Assembly (NCBI GenBank): GCA_964638515.1
Contig: CAZWZL010000027.1
Coordinates: forward strand, 1-42,159
Origin: CAYPGJ01 sp964638515
Lineage (GTDB): Bacteria; Planctomycetota; Phycisphaerae; Phycisphaerales; UBA1924
DNA length: 42,159 nt
Direction: 5' to 3'
Positions within the stretch are counted from its first letter, which is position 1. The number at the start of each line of letters is the position of its first letter. A program made the position numbers and the translations under genes. Below the pieces are notes generated by a model. That model saw only the letters and a program-made list of their open reading frames with translations, ran no database searches and was not told the DNA's origin. Below are positions 24,839-33,201 of the stretch, in pieces.

Positions 24839-25603
24839 ATGTCCCTCGCCACACTCACCATCGCCGACCGCGTCGCCACCCTCGCCCTCAACCGCCCCGA
24901 CGCGCGCAACGCCCTCTCCCCTCAGCTCCTCGCCGACCTCGCCGCGCGCGTGCACGATCTCGCACGCCTCTGCGAAAACCCCGACGCCTCGCCCCGCGTC
25001 GCCATCCTCACCGGCGAAGGAAAGTCCTTCTGCGCCGGCATGGACCTCCGCGCCGTCATCGAAGACGCCCGCGAAGCCGCCAAACTCCTCCACGCCCTCG
25101 CCGATCTCACCCTCCACATCCGAAAACTCCCCATCCCCACCATCGCACGCGTCAACGGCGCGGCCATCGGCGGCGGTTGCGGCCTCGCCTGCGTCTGCGA
25201 TTTCACCATCACCCACGACGACGCCAAACTCGGCTACCCCGAAGTCGATCTCGGCGTCTGCCCCGCCGTCGTCGCGCCCTGGCTCATGCTCAGGCTCGCC
25301 CCGGCGCAGGCCCGTCGCGTGCTCCTCGAAGGCGGGACCATGTCCGGCGCCCAGGCCGCACACATCGGCCTCGTCACGCGATCCGTCCCCTCACTCCCCG
25401 ACCTCGACCAGGCCGTGCAGGAACTCACCTCCCGCCTCTCCTCCGCCGGCCCCATCGCCCTCCGCGCCACCAAGTCCTGGCTCAACTCCCTCGACCCCAC
25501 CCCCGCCCCCGAAACGCTCTCCCGAGGCGCCGATATTTCCGCCGAAGTCGTGGCCGGCCCCGAAGCACAGGCCAATCTCCGCGCCCGTTTCGCCGCCCGC
25601 TAG
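24839..25603 (+). CDS. Enoyl-CoA hydratase family, probable methylglutaconyl-CoA hydratase
   Basis: A 254-residue crotonase. Oxyanion loops are 'SFCAGMDL' (63-70) and 'VNGAAIGGGCGLACVCD' (105-121). The second catalytic glutamate is present as Glu135 in 'LGYPEVDLG', while the first position is Gly115. The pattern 'GGGCGL ... YPEVDLGVCPAVVAP' resembles bacterial methylglutaconyl-CoA hydratases of leucine breakdown, which also show Gly-Leu at the first site. Together with HMG-CoA lyase and a methylcrotonyl-type carboxylase this would make HMG-CoA from methylglutaconyl-CoA. It starts 19 bases after the previous gene, and only a weak ribosome site (CGAGAG) is visible. The family is certain and the substrate inferred. 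Confidence 0.85.
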   Translation: MSLATLTIADRVATLALNRPDARNALSPQLLADLAARVHDLARLCENPDASPRVAILTGEGKSFCAGMDLRAVIEDAREAAKLLHALADLTLHIRKLPIPTIARVNGAAIGGGCGLACVCDFTITHDDAKLGYPEVDLGVCPAVVAPWLMLRLAPAQARRVLLEGGTMSGAQAAHIGLVTRSVPSLPDLDQAVQELTSRLSSAGPIALRATKSWLNSLDPTPAPETLSRGADISAEVVAGPEAQANLRARFAAR

Positions 25604-25628
25604 CCCCGGAACACCCGCCACCCTCCTG

Positions 25629-25634
25629 TATACT
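25629..25634 (+). promoter_or_regulatory. Candidate -10 element upstream of the structured leader
   Basis: TATACT preceded by TG lies about 160 bp before the crotonase start at 25795. No good -35 hexamer is visible. A transcript starting here would begin just before the hairpins at 25645-25696. Confidence 0.4.
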
Positions 25635-25644
25635 GCTCCCAAGC

Positions 25645-25696
25645 CCTCGTTCGGAGCGTGTTGGCGCTCCGCCCGAGGCTGATCGGTGGGCCGATC
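25645..25696 (+). other. Two stacked hairpins in a long 5' leader
   Basis: Hairpin 1: outer stem CCTCG/CGAGG (25645-25649 with 25674-25678), a two-by-two internal loop, inner stem CGGAGCG/CGCTCCG (25652-25658 with 25665-25671), loop TGTTGG. Hairpin 2: GATCGG/CCGATC (25681-25686 with 25691-25696), loop TGGG. The pair lies in the 190-base gap before the third crotonase gene. It has no T-run, so it is not an ordinary terminator; a regulatory leader is possible. It matches no riboswitch class that I recognise. Confidence 0.5.
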
Positions 25697-25794
25697 ACTC
25701 GTGGCTGGTCACGAAGCGTGCGCTTCCCCCGCGCTCACGAAGCCCACCTTCCAACTTCCTAGGCCGGCACACCCCCGGCCATTTCGGAGCCCTC

Positions 25795-26673
25795 ATGGCC
25801 GCCACACCCCTTCCTTTCGTCCGCGAGGAGACCGGCCCCGCCGCAGGCGTCGTCACCATCACCCTCGAATCCCCCGGCCGACCCCTCGTCGTCCTCGATC
25901 GCGAGCTCTTTCTCAGGCTCGACGCCACGCTCGACGCCATCGGCGCCTCAGCCAAAGGACTCGTCCTGGCCTCCGCCTCCGAACGAGTCTTCGTCGCCGG
26001 CGCAGACCTCAAGGAAATCAGCGGGCTCACCGACGCCGGACTGGACGAATACCTCGCGCTGGGACAACGCGTCATGGGCCGCATCGCCCATATGCACTGC
26101 ACCACCGTCGCCGCCATCAACGGCGCGGCCCTCGGCGGCGGGCTCGAACTCGCGCTCCATTGCGACATGCTCATCGCCTGCCTCCCCAAGGGAGGCCGCG
26201 ACTTTCAGATCGGCCTTCCCGAAGCAACCCTCGGCATCTGCCCGGGCTGGGGAGGCGCCTCCATGCTCCCCGCACGCATGGACCCTGGCGAGGCCATCCG
26301 CCTCGCCTCCTCCGGCAAGACCGTCCCCATCTCCTTCGCGCGCGAAGCCAATCTCATCGAGCTGCTCATCGACGACCCCGCCAAGCTTCTACCCTCCGCC
26401 CGCGAAATGGCCGCGTCGCTCCTCAAGGAGGGACCCGAACGCGAGCCACGCAACATCCACGAACCCGAGTGGCGCGAAAACGTCCGCGACGCCATCACCC
26501 ACACCCAGTCACAACTCCCCAAGACACGCGCCGCATCCGCCGTCGTGCTCACCATGAAAACGTGCATCGACCTCGGCTGGGAAGCCGCCCAAGGCGTCGA
26601 ACGACACCTCCTCGTTCACCTCCGCAAGACCCCCGAAGCCCGAGACGCCATCCAGTCCTTCCTCGCCCGCTGA
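25795..26673 (+). CDS. Enoyl-CoA hydratase with complete catalytic glutamate pair
   Basis: A 292-residue crotonase. Oxyanion loops are 'RVFVAGADLKEI' (64-75) and 'AINGAALGGGLELALHCD' (107-124). Both catalytic glutamates are in place: Glu118 in 'GGGLELAL' and Glu143 in 'GLPEATLG', followed by 'PGWGGA'. It is therefore a true hydratase, adding water to enoyl-CoA in beta-oxidation or branched-chain acyl-CoA breakdown. The C-terminal part ('VVLTMKTCIDLG', 'EARDAIQSFLAR') is a little longer than in short-chain enoyl-CoA hydratases. GGAG lies 5 bases before ATG 25795. The gene has a 190-base leader region of its own and is followed after 86 bases by an acyl-CoA dehydrogenase gene. Confidence 0.87.
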   Translation: MAATPLPFVREETGPAAGVVTITLESPGRPLVVLDRELFLRLDATLDAIGASAKGLVLASASERVFVAGADLKEISGLTDAGLDEYLALGQRVMGRIAHMHCTTVAAINGAALGGGLELALHCDMLIACLPKGGRDFQIGLPEATLGICPGWGGASMLPARMDPGEAIRLASSGKTVPISFAREANLIELLIDDPAKLLPSAREMAASLLKEGPEREPRNIHEPEWRENVRDAITHTQSQLPKTRAASAVVLTMKTCIDLGWEAAQGVERHLLVHLRKTPEARDAIQSFLAR

Positions 26674-26759
26674 TTCGAAATACTCGCCAGGCGCCACACA
26701 AGCGCCCTAGAAATGCCAACCAATAGACTCGCTTGTCCGTTGAAGAGGAGCCCCGCCCC

Positions 26760-28751
26760 ATGGCCGAACTCGCCAAGTCACTGAAGAACCTCTCCGAGAA
26801 GGATCGCAAGATGATCGCCGAGGCCGAGGCCATGCTGGGCCCCGATCCCTCCGAGATGGGCGTCATCAAAAACCTCTTCTTCGGCCGCATCCGAGAAGAT
26901 CTTCTCTTCCCATACCCCAAGACCGACACCGAAGAAACCGCGCGCTGCGATCAACTCCTCGCCGCCCTCGGCGATTACCTCGAGAACGAACACCCCGCCG
27001 TCCAGATCGATCGGGATCAGGAGATCCCGCGCTGGGTCATCGACCGACTCTTCACCCTCGGCGTCATGGGCATGACCATCCCGCGCGAGTTCGGCGGGCT
27101 CGGGCTCGGCATCACGTCCTACAACCGAGTCCTCGAGCGCATCGGCCATTCCTGCGGCTCCACCGCCGTGCTCGTCTCGGCACACCAGTCCATCGGCTGC
27201 AAGGCCGTCATGCTCTTCGGCTCCGATGAGCAGAAGAAGCGCTGGCTGCCGCACCTGGCCAAAGACTGGGTCTCCGCCTTCTGCCTCTCCGAACCCAACG
27301 TCGGCTGCGACGCGGGCGGTCAGGAAACCCGCTGCGAACTCAGCGCCGACGGCTCCCACTACATCCTCAACGGCGAAAAGAAGTGGGCCACCTCCGGCGC
27401 ACTCTCCTCGCTCTTCACCGTCATGGCCAAGCAGAAACTCAAGGACCCCAAAACCGGCAAGGAGTCCGATCGCGTCTCCGCGCTCGTCTGCACCCCCGAC
27501 ATGGAAGGCGTGGACATCTTCCAGAAGAACCGCTCCAAATGCGGCATCCGCGGCACGTGGCAGGCCCGCATCCGCTTCCACGACGTCAAGGTGCCCAAAG
27601 AAAACCTCCTCTCTCAGGAGGGCAAGGGCCTCAACGTCGCGCTCACCTGCCTCAACTATGGACGATGCACCCTCTCCGCCGGCATGCTGGGCGGCGCCCG
27701 CAAGGCGATGGACCAGGCCATCAAGTGGGGCGCAACACGCCACCAGTTCCAGCGACCGCTGGCCGACTTCGAACTCGTGCGACAGCGCATCGCCCACATG
27801 GCCGCGCTGACCTACGCCATGGACGCCGTCCTCTACTACACCACCGGCATCCTCGATCGTCACGACGACGACATCATGCTCGAGACCGCGCTCTGCAAGG
27901 TCTTCTGCTCCGAGATGGGCTGGCAGACCGTCAACGACGCCGTCCAGATCATGGGCGGTGAGTCCTACATGACCGAGAACGAGATCGAACGCATCTTCCG
28001 CGACTCACGCATCAACCTCATCGTCGAGGGCGCCAACGAGGTCATGCAGGGTTTCGTCTTCGGCTACGGCGGCCGACCGCTCGCCGATCAGATGCTCACC
28101 ATTCGCGATGCCTACTTCTGGGACAAGGACGAGTCCTTCACCACCAACATCGCGCGCATCGCGCGCAACTGCGTCAAGCCCCCGCTGCTCAAGGCCGCCA
28201 TCCCCCTCGGGCTCGAGGTGTTCATGGGCCTCAAGCCCGCCGCCCCGCGCATCACCAGGGTCCAGCCCGCCCTCGCGTCCCACGCCGAGCGCGTCGGCCT
28301 CATGGCCCGCGATCACGCGCACGCCTTCAAGGTCGTCTCCGAACGATTGCAGGAGAAGATCCTCGATCGTCAGGCCCTCCAGGCCCGCGTCTCCGACAAC
28401 GCCATGTGGATCCACGCCTCGGCCTGCGTCCTCTCACGACTCGACCGAGACATGCGCGCCGCCAACGGTGGGGCCGAAGAACTCGAGTTCGCGCGAGACA
28501 AAGCCGCCGCGCTCCACTTCCTCGATATCGCCGAGATCGCCTTCCGCGAAAACCTCCGCGCCCTGCGCAACAACGCCGATGACTCCATGCTGAAGGCCGC
28601 CGACGCCGCGCTCCGTCACTCGCAATCACTCTCCAACGAACACTTCGTCATCCCCGAGAAATCGCCCACCGCCGCCGGCACCGGCAAGACCCCCTCGCAG
28701 GACGCCATCAAGCAGTTCCCCGGCGACCGCTACGCCCACCAGACCAACTAA
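26760..28751 (+). CDS. Long acyl-CoA dehydrogenase with C-terminal extension (VLCAD/ACAD9-like)
   Basis: A 663-residue flavoprotein that forms the 2,3-double bond of acyl-CoA. The core contains 'MGMTIPREFGGLGLG' (103-117), 'AFCLSEPNVGCDAG' (173-186), 'YILNGEKKWATSG' (201-213), 'NYGRCTLSAGMLGGARKA' and 'QIMGGESYMTENEIERIFRD'. The candidate catalytic base is Glu423 in 'IVEGANEVMQGF', where most relatives read 'EGTNE'. After the core, about 220 residues of helical extension follow, as in very-long-chain enzymes that dimerise and may bind membranes. GAGGAG precedes ATG 26760. Context favours a role in branched-chain or fatty acyl-CoA oxidation; the chain length handled cannot be read. Confidence 0.87.
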   Translation: MAELAKSLKNLSEKDRKMIAEAEAMLGPDPSEMGVIKNLFFGRIREDLLFPYPKTDTEETARCDQLLAALGDYLENEHPAVQIDRDQEIPRWVIDRLFTLGVMGMTIPREFGGLGLGITSYNRVLERIGHSCGSTAVLVSAHQSIGCKAVMLFGSDEQKKRWLPHLAKDWVSAFCLSEPNVGCDAGGQETRCELSADGSHYILNGEKKWATSGALSSLFTVMAKQKLKDPKTGKESDRVSALVCTPDMEGVDIFQKNRSKCGIRGTWQARIRFHDVKVPKENLLSQEGKGLNVALTCLNYGRCTLSAGMLGGARKAMDQAIKWGATRHQFQRPLADFELVRQRIAHMAALTYAMDAVLYYTTGILDRHDDDIMLETALCKVFCSEMGWQTVNDAVQIMGGESYMTENEIERIFRDSRINLIVEGANEVMQGFVFGYGGRPLADQMLTIRDAYFWDKDESFTTNIARIARNCVKPPLLKAAIPLGLEVFMGLKPAAPRITRVQPALASHAERVGLMARDHAHAFKVVSERLQEKILDRQALQARVSDNAMWIHASACVLSRLDRDMRAANGGAEELEFARDKAAALHFLDIAEIAFRENLRALRNNADDSMLKAADAALRHSQSLSNEHFVIPEKSPTAAGTGKTPSQDAIKQFPGDRYAHQTN

Positions 28752-28810
28752 GCCCCCCTCCAACGCCTCGGACTCACCACCGATCACCCGAACCCACACA
28801 GGACCGCGCG

Positions 28811-29914
28811 ATGCCCCTGACCACCTGCTTCGAAGCCAAGATCCAGTACCTCCAGATCCTGGACGAGAACGGCAAGCTCGACGCCGCCCTCGCCAAGAAC
28901 ACCCTCTCCGATAAGGACGTCGTGTTCCTGTACGAACACATGTGCCTCTGCCGCGCCTACGACGAGATCGCGTTCAAACTCCAACGCTCCGGCCGAATGG
29001 GCACCTACCCCCAGAACATCGGGCAGGAAGCCGCCGCCACCGGCGCAGGATTCGCCCTCCGCAAGGACGATTGGATCGTCCCCTGCTACCGCGAAAACTC
29101 CGCCCTCTTCCTCCACGGCCTCCCCATGGAGAAAATCCTCCTTCATTGGATGGGCGACGAACGAGGCAACCAGATCCCCGAAGGATGCAACGTCCTCCCC
29201 ATCTCCATCCCCATCGGCACACACCCCCTTCACGCCGTCGGCATCGCCTGGGCCGCCAAGCTCCAGAAGAAAGACGCCGTTGCCATCACCTTCTTCGGCG
29301 ACGGCGCCACCTCCGAAGGCGACGTCCACGAAGCCCTCAACTTCGCCACCGTCCTCAAGGTCCCCTGCATCTTCTTCTGCCAGAACAACTCCTGGGCTAT
29401 CTCCGTCCCCTCCTCCAAGCAATTCAAGAACGAAACCATCGCGCAGCGCGCCATCGCCTACGGCGCCAAAGGCATCCGCGTCGACGGCAATGATCTCTTC
29501 GCCTGCTTCAAGGCCACCAAGGACGCCATCGCGCTCGCCAAGAAGGGCGAGGTCACCCTCATCGAAGCCGTGACCTACCGCATGGGCGATCACACCACCG
29601 CCGACGACGCGCGCCGATACCGCGACCCCGCCGAACTCGACGCGTGGAAGGCCAAGGACCCCCTCCTCCGCATCCGCAAGTACCTCTCCTCCAAAAAGCT
29701 CTGGGACGACAAGAAGCAGGCCGCCCTCGACGCAAAGAACAAGGAACGCGTCGCCGAGATCGTCAAGAACGCCGAGGGCATCGAGAAGCCTGACATCGCC
29801 GACATCTTCGACTACACCTTCGCCGAACTCCCTCAACAGATCGACGTCCAGAAGCGCACGCTCCGAACCAACTCACTCGCGCAATTCCCCGCGCAGGAAA
29901 CCCTTCGCGCCTGA
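28811..29914 (+). CDS. 2-oxoacid dehydrogenase E1 component, alpha subunit (branched-chain/pyruvate type)
   Basis: A 367-residue thiamine-diphosphate enzyme subunit. The ThDP motif runs from Gly163-Asp-Gly ('FFGDGATSEGDVHEAL') to Asn192-Asn193 ('FCQNNSWAISVP'). 'YPQNIGQEA' near 66-74 and 'YRMGDHTTADDARRYRDP' at 256-273 (phosphorylation-loop region) are typical of branched-chain and Gram-positive-type pyruvate E1-alpha. It decarboxylates the 2-oxoacid and passes the acyl group to E2 lipoamide. Neighbouring acyl-CoA and leucine-type genes favour branched-chain 2-oxoacids. It begins 59 bases after the acyl-CoA dehydrogenase, and an unrelated 92-residue gene separates it from E1-beta. Confidence 0.9.
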   Translation: MPLTTCFEAKIQYLQILDENGKLDAALAKNTLSDKDVVFLYEHMCLCRAYDEIAFKLQRSGRMGTYPQNIGQEAAATGAGFALRKDDWIVPCYRENSALFLHGLPMEKILLHWMGDERGNQIPEGCNVLPISIPIGTHPLHAVGIAWAAKLQKKDAVAITFFGDGATSEGDVHEALNFATVLKVPCIFFCQNNSWAISVPSSKQFKNETIAQRAIAYGAKGIRVDGNDLFACFKATKDAIALAKKGEVTLIEAVTYRMGDHTTADDARRYRDPAELDAWKAKDPLLRIRKYLSSKKLWDDKKQAALDAKNKERVAEIVKNAEGIEKPDIADIFDYTFAELPQQIDVQKRTLRTNSLAQFPAQETLRA

Positions 29915-29927
29915 CGGAGCTCCCGCC

Positions 29928-30206
29928 ATGTTCGTCAAGTTCGCCGACAAGAAGGGCCGAGATGTCTGGGTGAACCCCATCCACGTCAAGGCCCTCACGC
30001 CTCACGGCAAACAGCACACCGACATGCACTTCACCTACTCCTCCTGGGGCGCCGGCAGCTACGTCCGCGTGCACCAGACCCCCGACCTGATCGCGCTCGC
30101 CCTCGACGCCGCTATGCCCCCCATCTCCTTCTACCCCGACTCCACCGAAGAAGAAGCCGCAAACCAGAGAGTCGTCTTCGCCGCATCCACGGGCGTCATC
30201 ACCTGA
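29928..30206 (+). CDS. Small unknown protein between E1-alpha and E1-beta
   Basis: A 92-residue protein without signal peptide or membrane helix, starting 'MFVKFADKKGRDVWVNPIHV'. The first 40 residues read as short beta strands ('VKALTPHG', 'MHFTYSSWGAGSYVRV'), followed by a helix 'PDLIALALDAAM' and a polar tail with 'DSTEEEAAN'. The 'strand-NP..V-strand' beginning vaguely recalls the small FlbD-like beta proteins, but I do not claim homology. ATG 29928 follows GGAG and lies 13 bases after the E1-alpha stop; E1-beta starts 64 bases later. Its place inside the E1 operon suggests a role with the dehydrogenase complex, but nothing in the sequence shows the mechanism. Confidence 0.75.
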   Translation: MFVKFADKKGRDVWVNPIHVKALTPHGKQHTDMHFTYSSWGAGSYVRVHQTPDLIALALDAAMPPISFYPDSTEEEAANQRVVFAASTGVIT

Positions 30207-30270
30207 TCCCGCAACAACTCGCGCCGCACTCCGACATTCACCCGATTCATCCGACCGGAGCCCCTCACCC

Positions 30271-31245
30271 ATGCCCAACCTCACCCTCGTCCAGGCCATC
30301 AACCTCGCCCTCGCGCAGGAAATGGAAGCCGACTCCCGCGTCATCATCCTCGGCGAAGACGTCGGCTTGAACGGCGGCGTCTTCCGCGTCACCGAAGGCC
30401 TCCAGCAACGCTTCGGCGAAGACCGCGTCGTCGATTCGCCACTCGCCGAGTCCGGCATCATCGGCTCCGCCATCGGCCTCGCCATGGCCGGCATGCGACC
30501 CATCCCCGAAATCCAGTTCGAAGGATTCCTCGGCCCCGCCTACGACCAGATCGTCAACCACGCCGCGCGATACCGCACCCGCTCCCGCGGCTCCATCACC
30601 ATCCCCCTCACCATCCGCGTCCCCGTCGGCGGCGGTATCCACGCCCCCGAACTCCACTCCGACTCGCCCGAAGCCATCTACGCCCACCACCCCGGCATCA
30701 AGGTCGTCATGCCCTCCTCCCCCTACGACGCCAAGGGCCTCCTCATCTCCGCCATCCGCGACCCCGACCCCGTCATCTTCTTCGAGCCCAAGCGCGTCTA
30801 CCGCTCCTTCCGCGAAGAGGTCCCCGAGGACGAATACACCATCCCCATCGGCAAGGGCAAGATCGTCAGCGAAGGCGCCGACCTGACCGTCGTCACCTGG
30901 GGCGCACCCGTATTCCAATGCCTCGAGGCCCTCGACAACCTCCCCGAAGACCTCTCCGTCGAACTCATCGACCTCCGCTCCATCTACCCCTTCGACGAGG
31001 AGATCATCCTCGAATCCGTCGAGAAGACCGGCCGCTGCGTGATCGTCCACGAAGCCCCCAAGACCTGCGGATTCGGCGCCGAGATCGCCGCACTCATCCA
31101 GGAACGCGCCTTCCTCCACCTCCAGGCCCCCGTCCAGCGAGTCGCCGGCTTCGACACCGTCATGCCCTACTACAAGCTCGAACTCGAATATCTCCCCGAC
31201 TCCAAGCGCATCACCGAGGCCTGCCTCGCCTGCGCGGCGTACTGA
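30271..31245 (+). CDS. 2-oxoacid dehydrogenase E1 component, beta subunit
   Basis: A 324-residue transketolase-like subunit that completes the E1 heterotetramer. Marks are 'ILGEDVGLNGGVFRVT' (27-41), 'DSPLAESGIIGSAIGLAMAG' (55-74) with Glu60 contacting the thiamine ring, 'PEIQFEGFLGPAYDQIVNH', and the C-terminal 'ELIDLRSIYPFDEEII' and 'VIVHEAPKTCGFGAEIA'. Length is standard. It is the last gene of the E1 unit; the E2 gene lies 4.6 kb further right with unrelated genes between, and no E3 is seen. About 190 bases without a clear element separate it from the next gene. Confidence 0.92.
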   Translation: MPNLTLVQAINLALAQEMEADSRVIILGEDVGLNGGVFRVTEGLQQRFGEDRVVDSPLAESGIIGSAIGLAMAGMRPIPEIQFEGFLGPAYDQIVNHAARYRTRSRGSITIPLTIRVPVGGGIHAPELHSDSPEAIYAHHPGIKVVMPSSPYDAKGLLISAIRDPDPVIFFEPKRVYRSFREEVPEDEYTIPIGKGKIVSEGADLTVVTWGAPVFQCLEALDNLPEDLSVELIDLRSIYPFDEEIILESVEKTGRCVIVHEAPKTCGFGAEIAALIQERAFLHLQAPVQRVAGFDTVMPYYKLELEYLPDSKRITEACLACAAY

Positions 31246-31437
31246 CGCTCGCCGCACAATCCCTCCGCATTTCCGGCCCCTGTTCGCACGAACATCGCGT
31301 GATCATCGCGCAATCTTCCCGCGCGCATCGAGACATCGACGCGCGCCCCGCCCTGCGTAAGTCTCTCTTCGCATTGGAACTCGCGTGCTCCCCGTGAGGG
31401 CGCGACAATCGCCATGTCAAAATGCAAGGAGATTCGC

Positions 31438-33117
31438 ATGACGCGCACCACCCCACGCGCAACCCGCAAAGCCGCAGGCTCGCTCGCCATCCTCGCCGGA
31501 CTGCTCCTCTCCGCCTCCGCCCACGCACAGAACTACCAGCGACTCATCGGCGCCTTCACCGAAGAACACCCACGATCCCAGAACACCGCCGACGGACAGG
31601 ACGCCCTCATCACCGCCGGCATGATCCGACGCGTCGGCGCCGCCGGCGCCGCCGAGGACATGTACGTCTCCAAGCTCCGCGTCTTCCCCGGCCTCGAGGA
31701 ATGGACCACCCAGATCGGCGGGCCCAACGACGACATCGGCCTCTGCGCCTACCAGCTCCGCAGCGGCGAACACATCCTCCTCGCCCGCAGCGAATCCTCG
31801 CCGCCCAACTTCCAGTTCGTCCTCATCAAGCTCAACCCGCTCGGCGGCGTCATGTGGTCTCGCATCTACATCGGCGACCCAACCATCTACACCAACTGGC
31901 CCGCCGGCGGAACCGTCCGCGAACTCCTCCCGCCCGCCGCGCTCCCGCCCGCATCCCCCGGCGACCTCGCCGTCGTCACCGGCAACCCTCTCTTCGGCCC
32001 AAACGTCCGCGCACACTTCGTGCGCACAGACCCCGCCGGCAACCCCATCGTCGGCAACATCTACACCGACGTCCGCTACGCCGACGGCGGCGAGCACGCC
32101 TTCGCCGACTTCCGCGAACTCCCCGACCGAACCATCGTCTGCGTCGGCGCCGTCACCGAACGCATCCAGCCCATCCCCGGCGGACCATTCTTCAACCTCC
32201 AGAAGATCCTCCTCACGCGCCTCACACCCAACGGCGCCGTCATCTGGGCCCGCTCCTACTCCTACCTCCCGCCCACCGGCTCCAACCTCACCGTCCGCGT
32301 CCAACAGGGCCGCGGCATCGACCTCGCCAACAACGACTCCGAGATCGTCGTCAGCGCCTCACTCCAGGTCCTCGACGTCACCGGCGCTCCCACCGACTTC
32401 ATGCAGTTCCTGCGAACCGACCTCTTGGGCAATCCCCTCGCCTACAAGGTCTACAAGAGCCTCTACGTCGCCCCGCCCTCACTCCGCTCCATTCACGAGT
32501 CCACCCCCGGGCGGTACCTCATCCATGCCAACCTCAGCCGCAACGTCCTCCCGCCTGTGGCGCCTCCCATCCCCGCGCCCGTCGTGCCCCCCATCACGCC
32601 AACCGGCCCCTCCGGCCTCATGCTCGTCGACGCCGCAGGCAACCCCGCATGGGCCTACTCCTACGCCCCACTCTCCCTCTCCACCGACGACCAGGCCGCC
32701 GTCGGATCCAACCCCATCACGCTCGGCGCCGTGAACCGCTTCACCATGCTCGCGCGCAAGACCCTCCCCCACGGCTACGACGCCGCGCCAAACCAGGGCG
32801 ACAAGATGCTCGTCCTCACGCGCCCCGATGGAACCACCACCTGCATGGCCGACCCCATGCCCATCAACGTCGAAATGCCGCAACTTGAGCTCGGCACGGT
32901 TCCCTTCCAGTGGATCAACGAGCCCGCCGGAACCTTCTGGCAGTTCACCGTCTCTCAGCCCGACTTCCTCGATACCCGCTACACCTGCCCCGGCGACTAC
33001 ACCGCCGACTGCATCGTCAACTTCGCCGATCTCAACGAAGTCCTCTCCTTCTTCGGCGTCCGCTACAACTTCGCCGACCTCAACCTCGCCCTGAGCAACT
33101 TCGGCGGCGGCTGCTGA
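31438..33117 (+). CDS. Secreted repeat protein with truncated dockerin-like C-terminus
   Basis: A 559-residue exported protein. Residues 1-31 are a twin-basic signal peptide ('LAILAGLLLSASAHAQ'). The body has recurring strand-turn patterns of the type 'L..LG.VMWSRIY', 'L.PNGAVIWARSY' and 'AAGNPAWAYSY', suggestive of a beta-propeller, and a Pro-rich linker near 'VAPPIPAPVVPPITP'. The C-terminus carries dockerin-like elements: 'CPGDYTADCIVNFADLNEVL' and then 'YNFADLNLALSNF' plus Gly-Gly-Gly-Cys. The second copy lacks the Asp-rich calcium loop seen in the protein at 37356-38708. AAGGAG precedes ATG 31438; a strong terminator follows. It is probably a surface or cell-envelope protein; function unknown. 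Confidence 0.8.
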   Translation: MTRTTPRATRKAAGSLAILAGLLLSASAHAQNYQRLIGAFTEEHPRSQNTADGQDALITAGMIRRVGAAGAAEDMYVSKLRVFPGLEEWTTQIGGPNDDIGLCAYQLRSGEHILLARSESSPPNFQFVLIKLNPLGGVMWSRIYIGDPTIYTNWPAGGTVRELLPPAALPPASPGDLAVVTGNPLFGPNVRAHFVRTDPAGNPIVGNIYTDVRYADGGEHAFADFRELPDRTIVCVGAVTERIQPIPGGPFFNLQKILLTRLTPNGAVIWARSYSYLPPTGSNLTVRVQQGRGIDLANNDSEIVVSASLQVLDVTGAPTDFMQFLRTDLLGNPLAYKVYKSLYVAPPSLRSIHESTPGRYLIHANLSRNVLPPVAPPIPAPVVPPITPTGPSGLMLVDAAGNPAWAYSYAPLSLSTDDQAAVGSNPITLGAVNRFTMLARKTLPHGYDAAPNQGDKMLVLTRPDGTTTCMADPMPINVEMPQLELGTVPFQWINEPAGTFWQFTVSQPDFLDTRYTCPGDYTADCIVNFADLNEVLSFFGVRYNFADLNLALSNFGGGC

Positions 33118-33146
33118 TGCCCGCCGCTTGATCCAGATGCGCAACA

Positions 33147-33189
33147 AAGCAGCGCGCCCGCCGCTCCGACGGGCGCGCTGTTTCTTCTC
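33147..33189. terminator. Strong, probably bidirectional terminator
   Basis: CAGCGCGCCCG (33150-33160) pairs with CGGGCGCGCTG (33170-33180), 11 bp, extended by a G-U and two A-T pairs; loop of nine. TTTCTTCTC follows on the + side, and the minus side reads CTTTGTTGC. It separates the convergent repeat-protein and mddA genes. Confidence 0.85.
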
Positions 33190-33201
33190 ACCAAACCAGA
33201 C

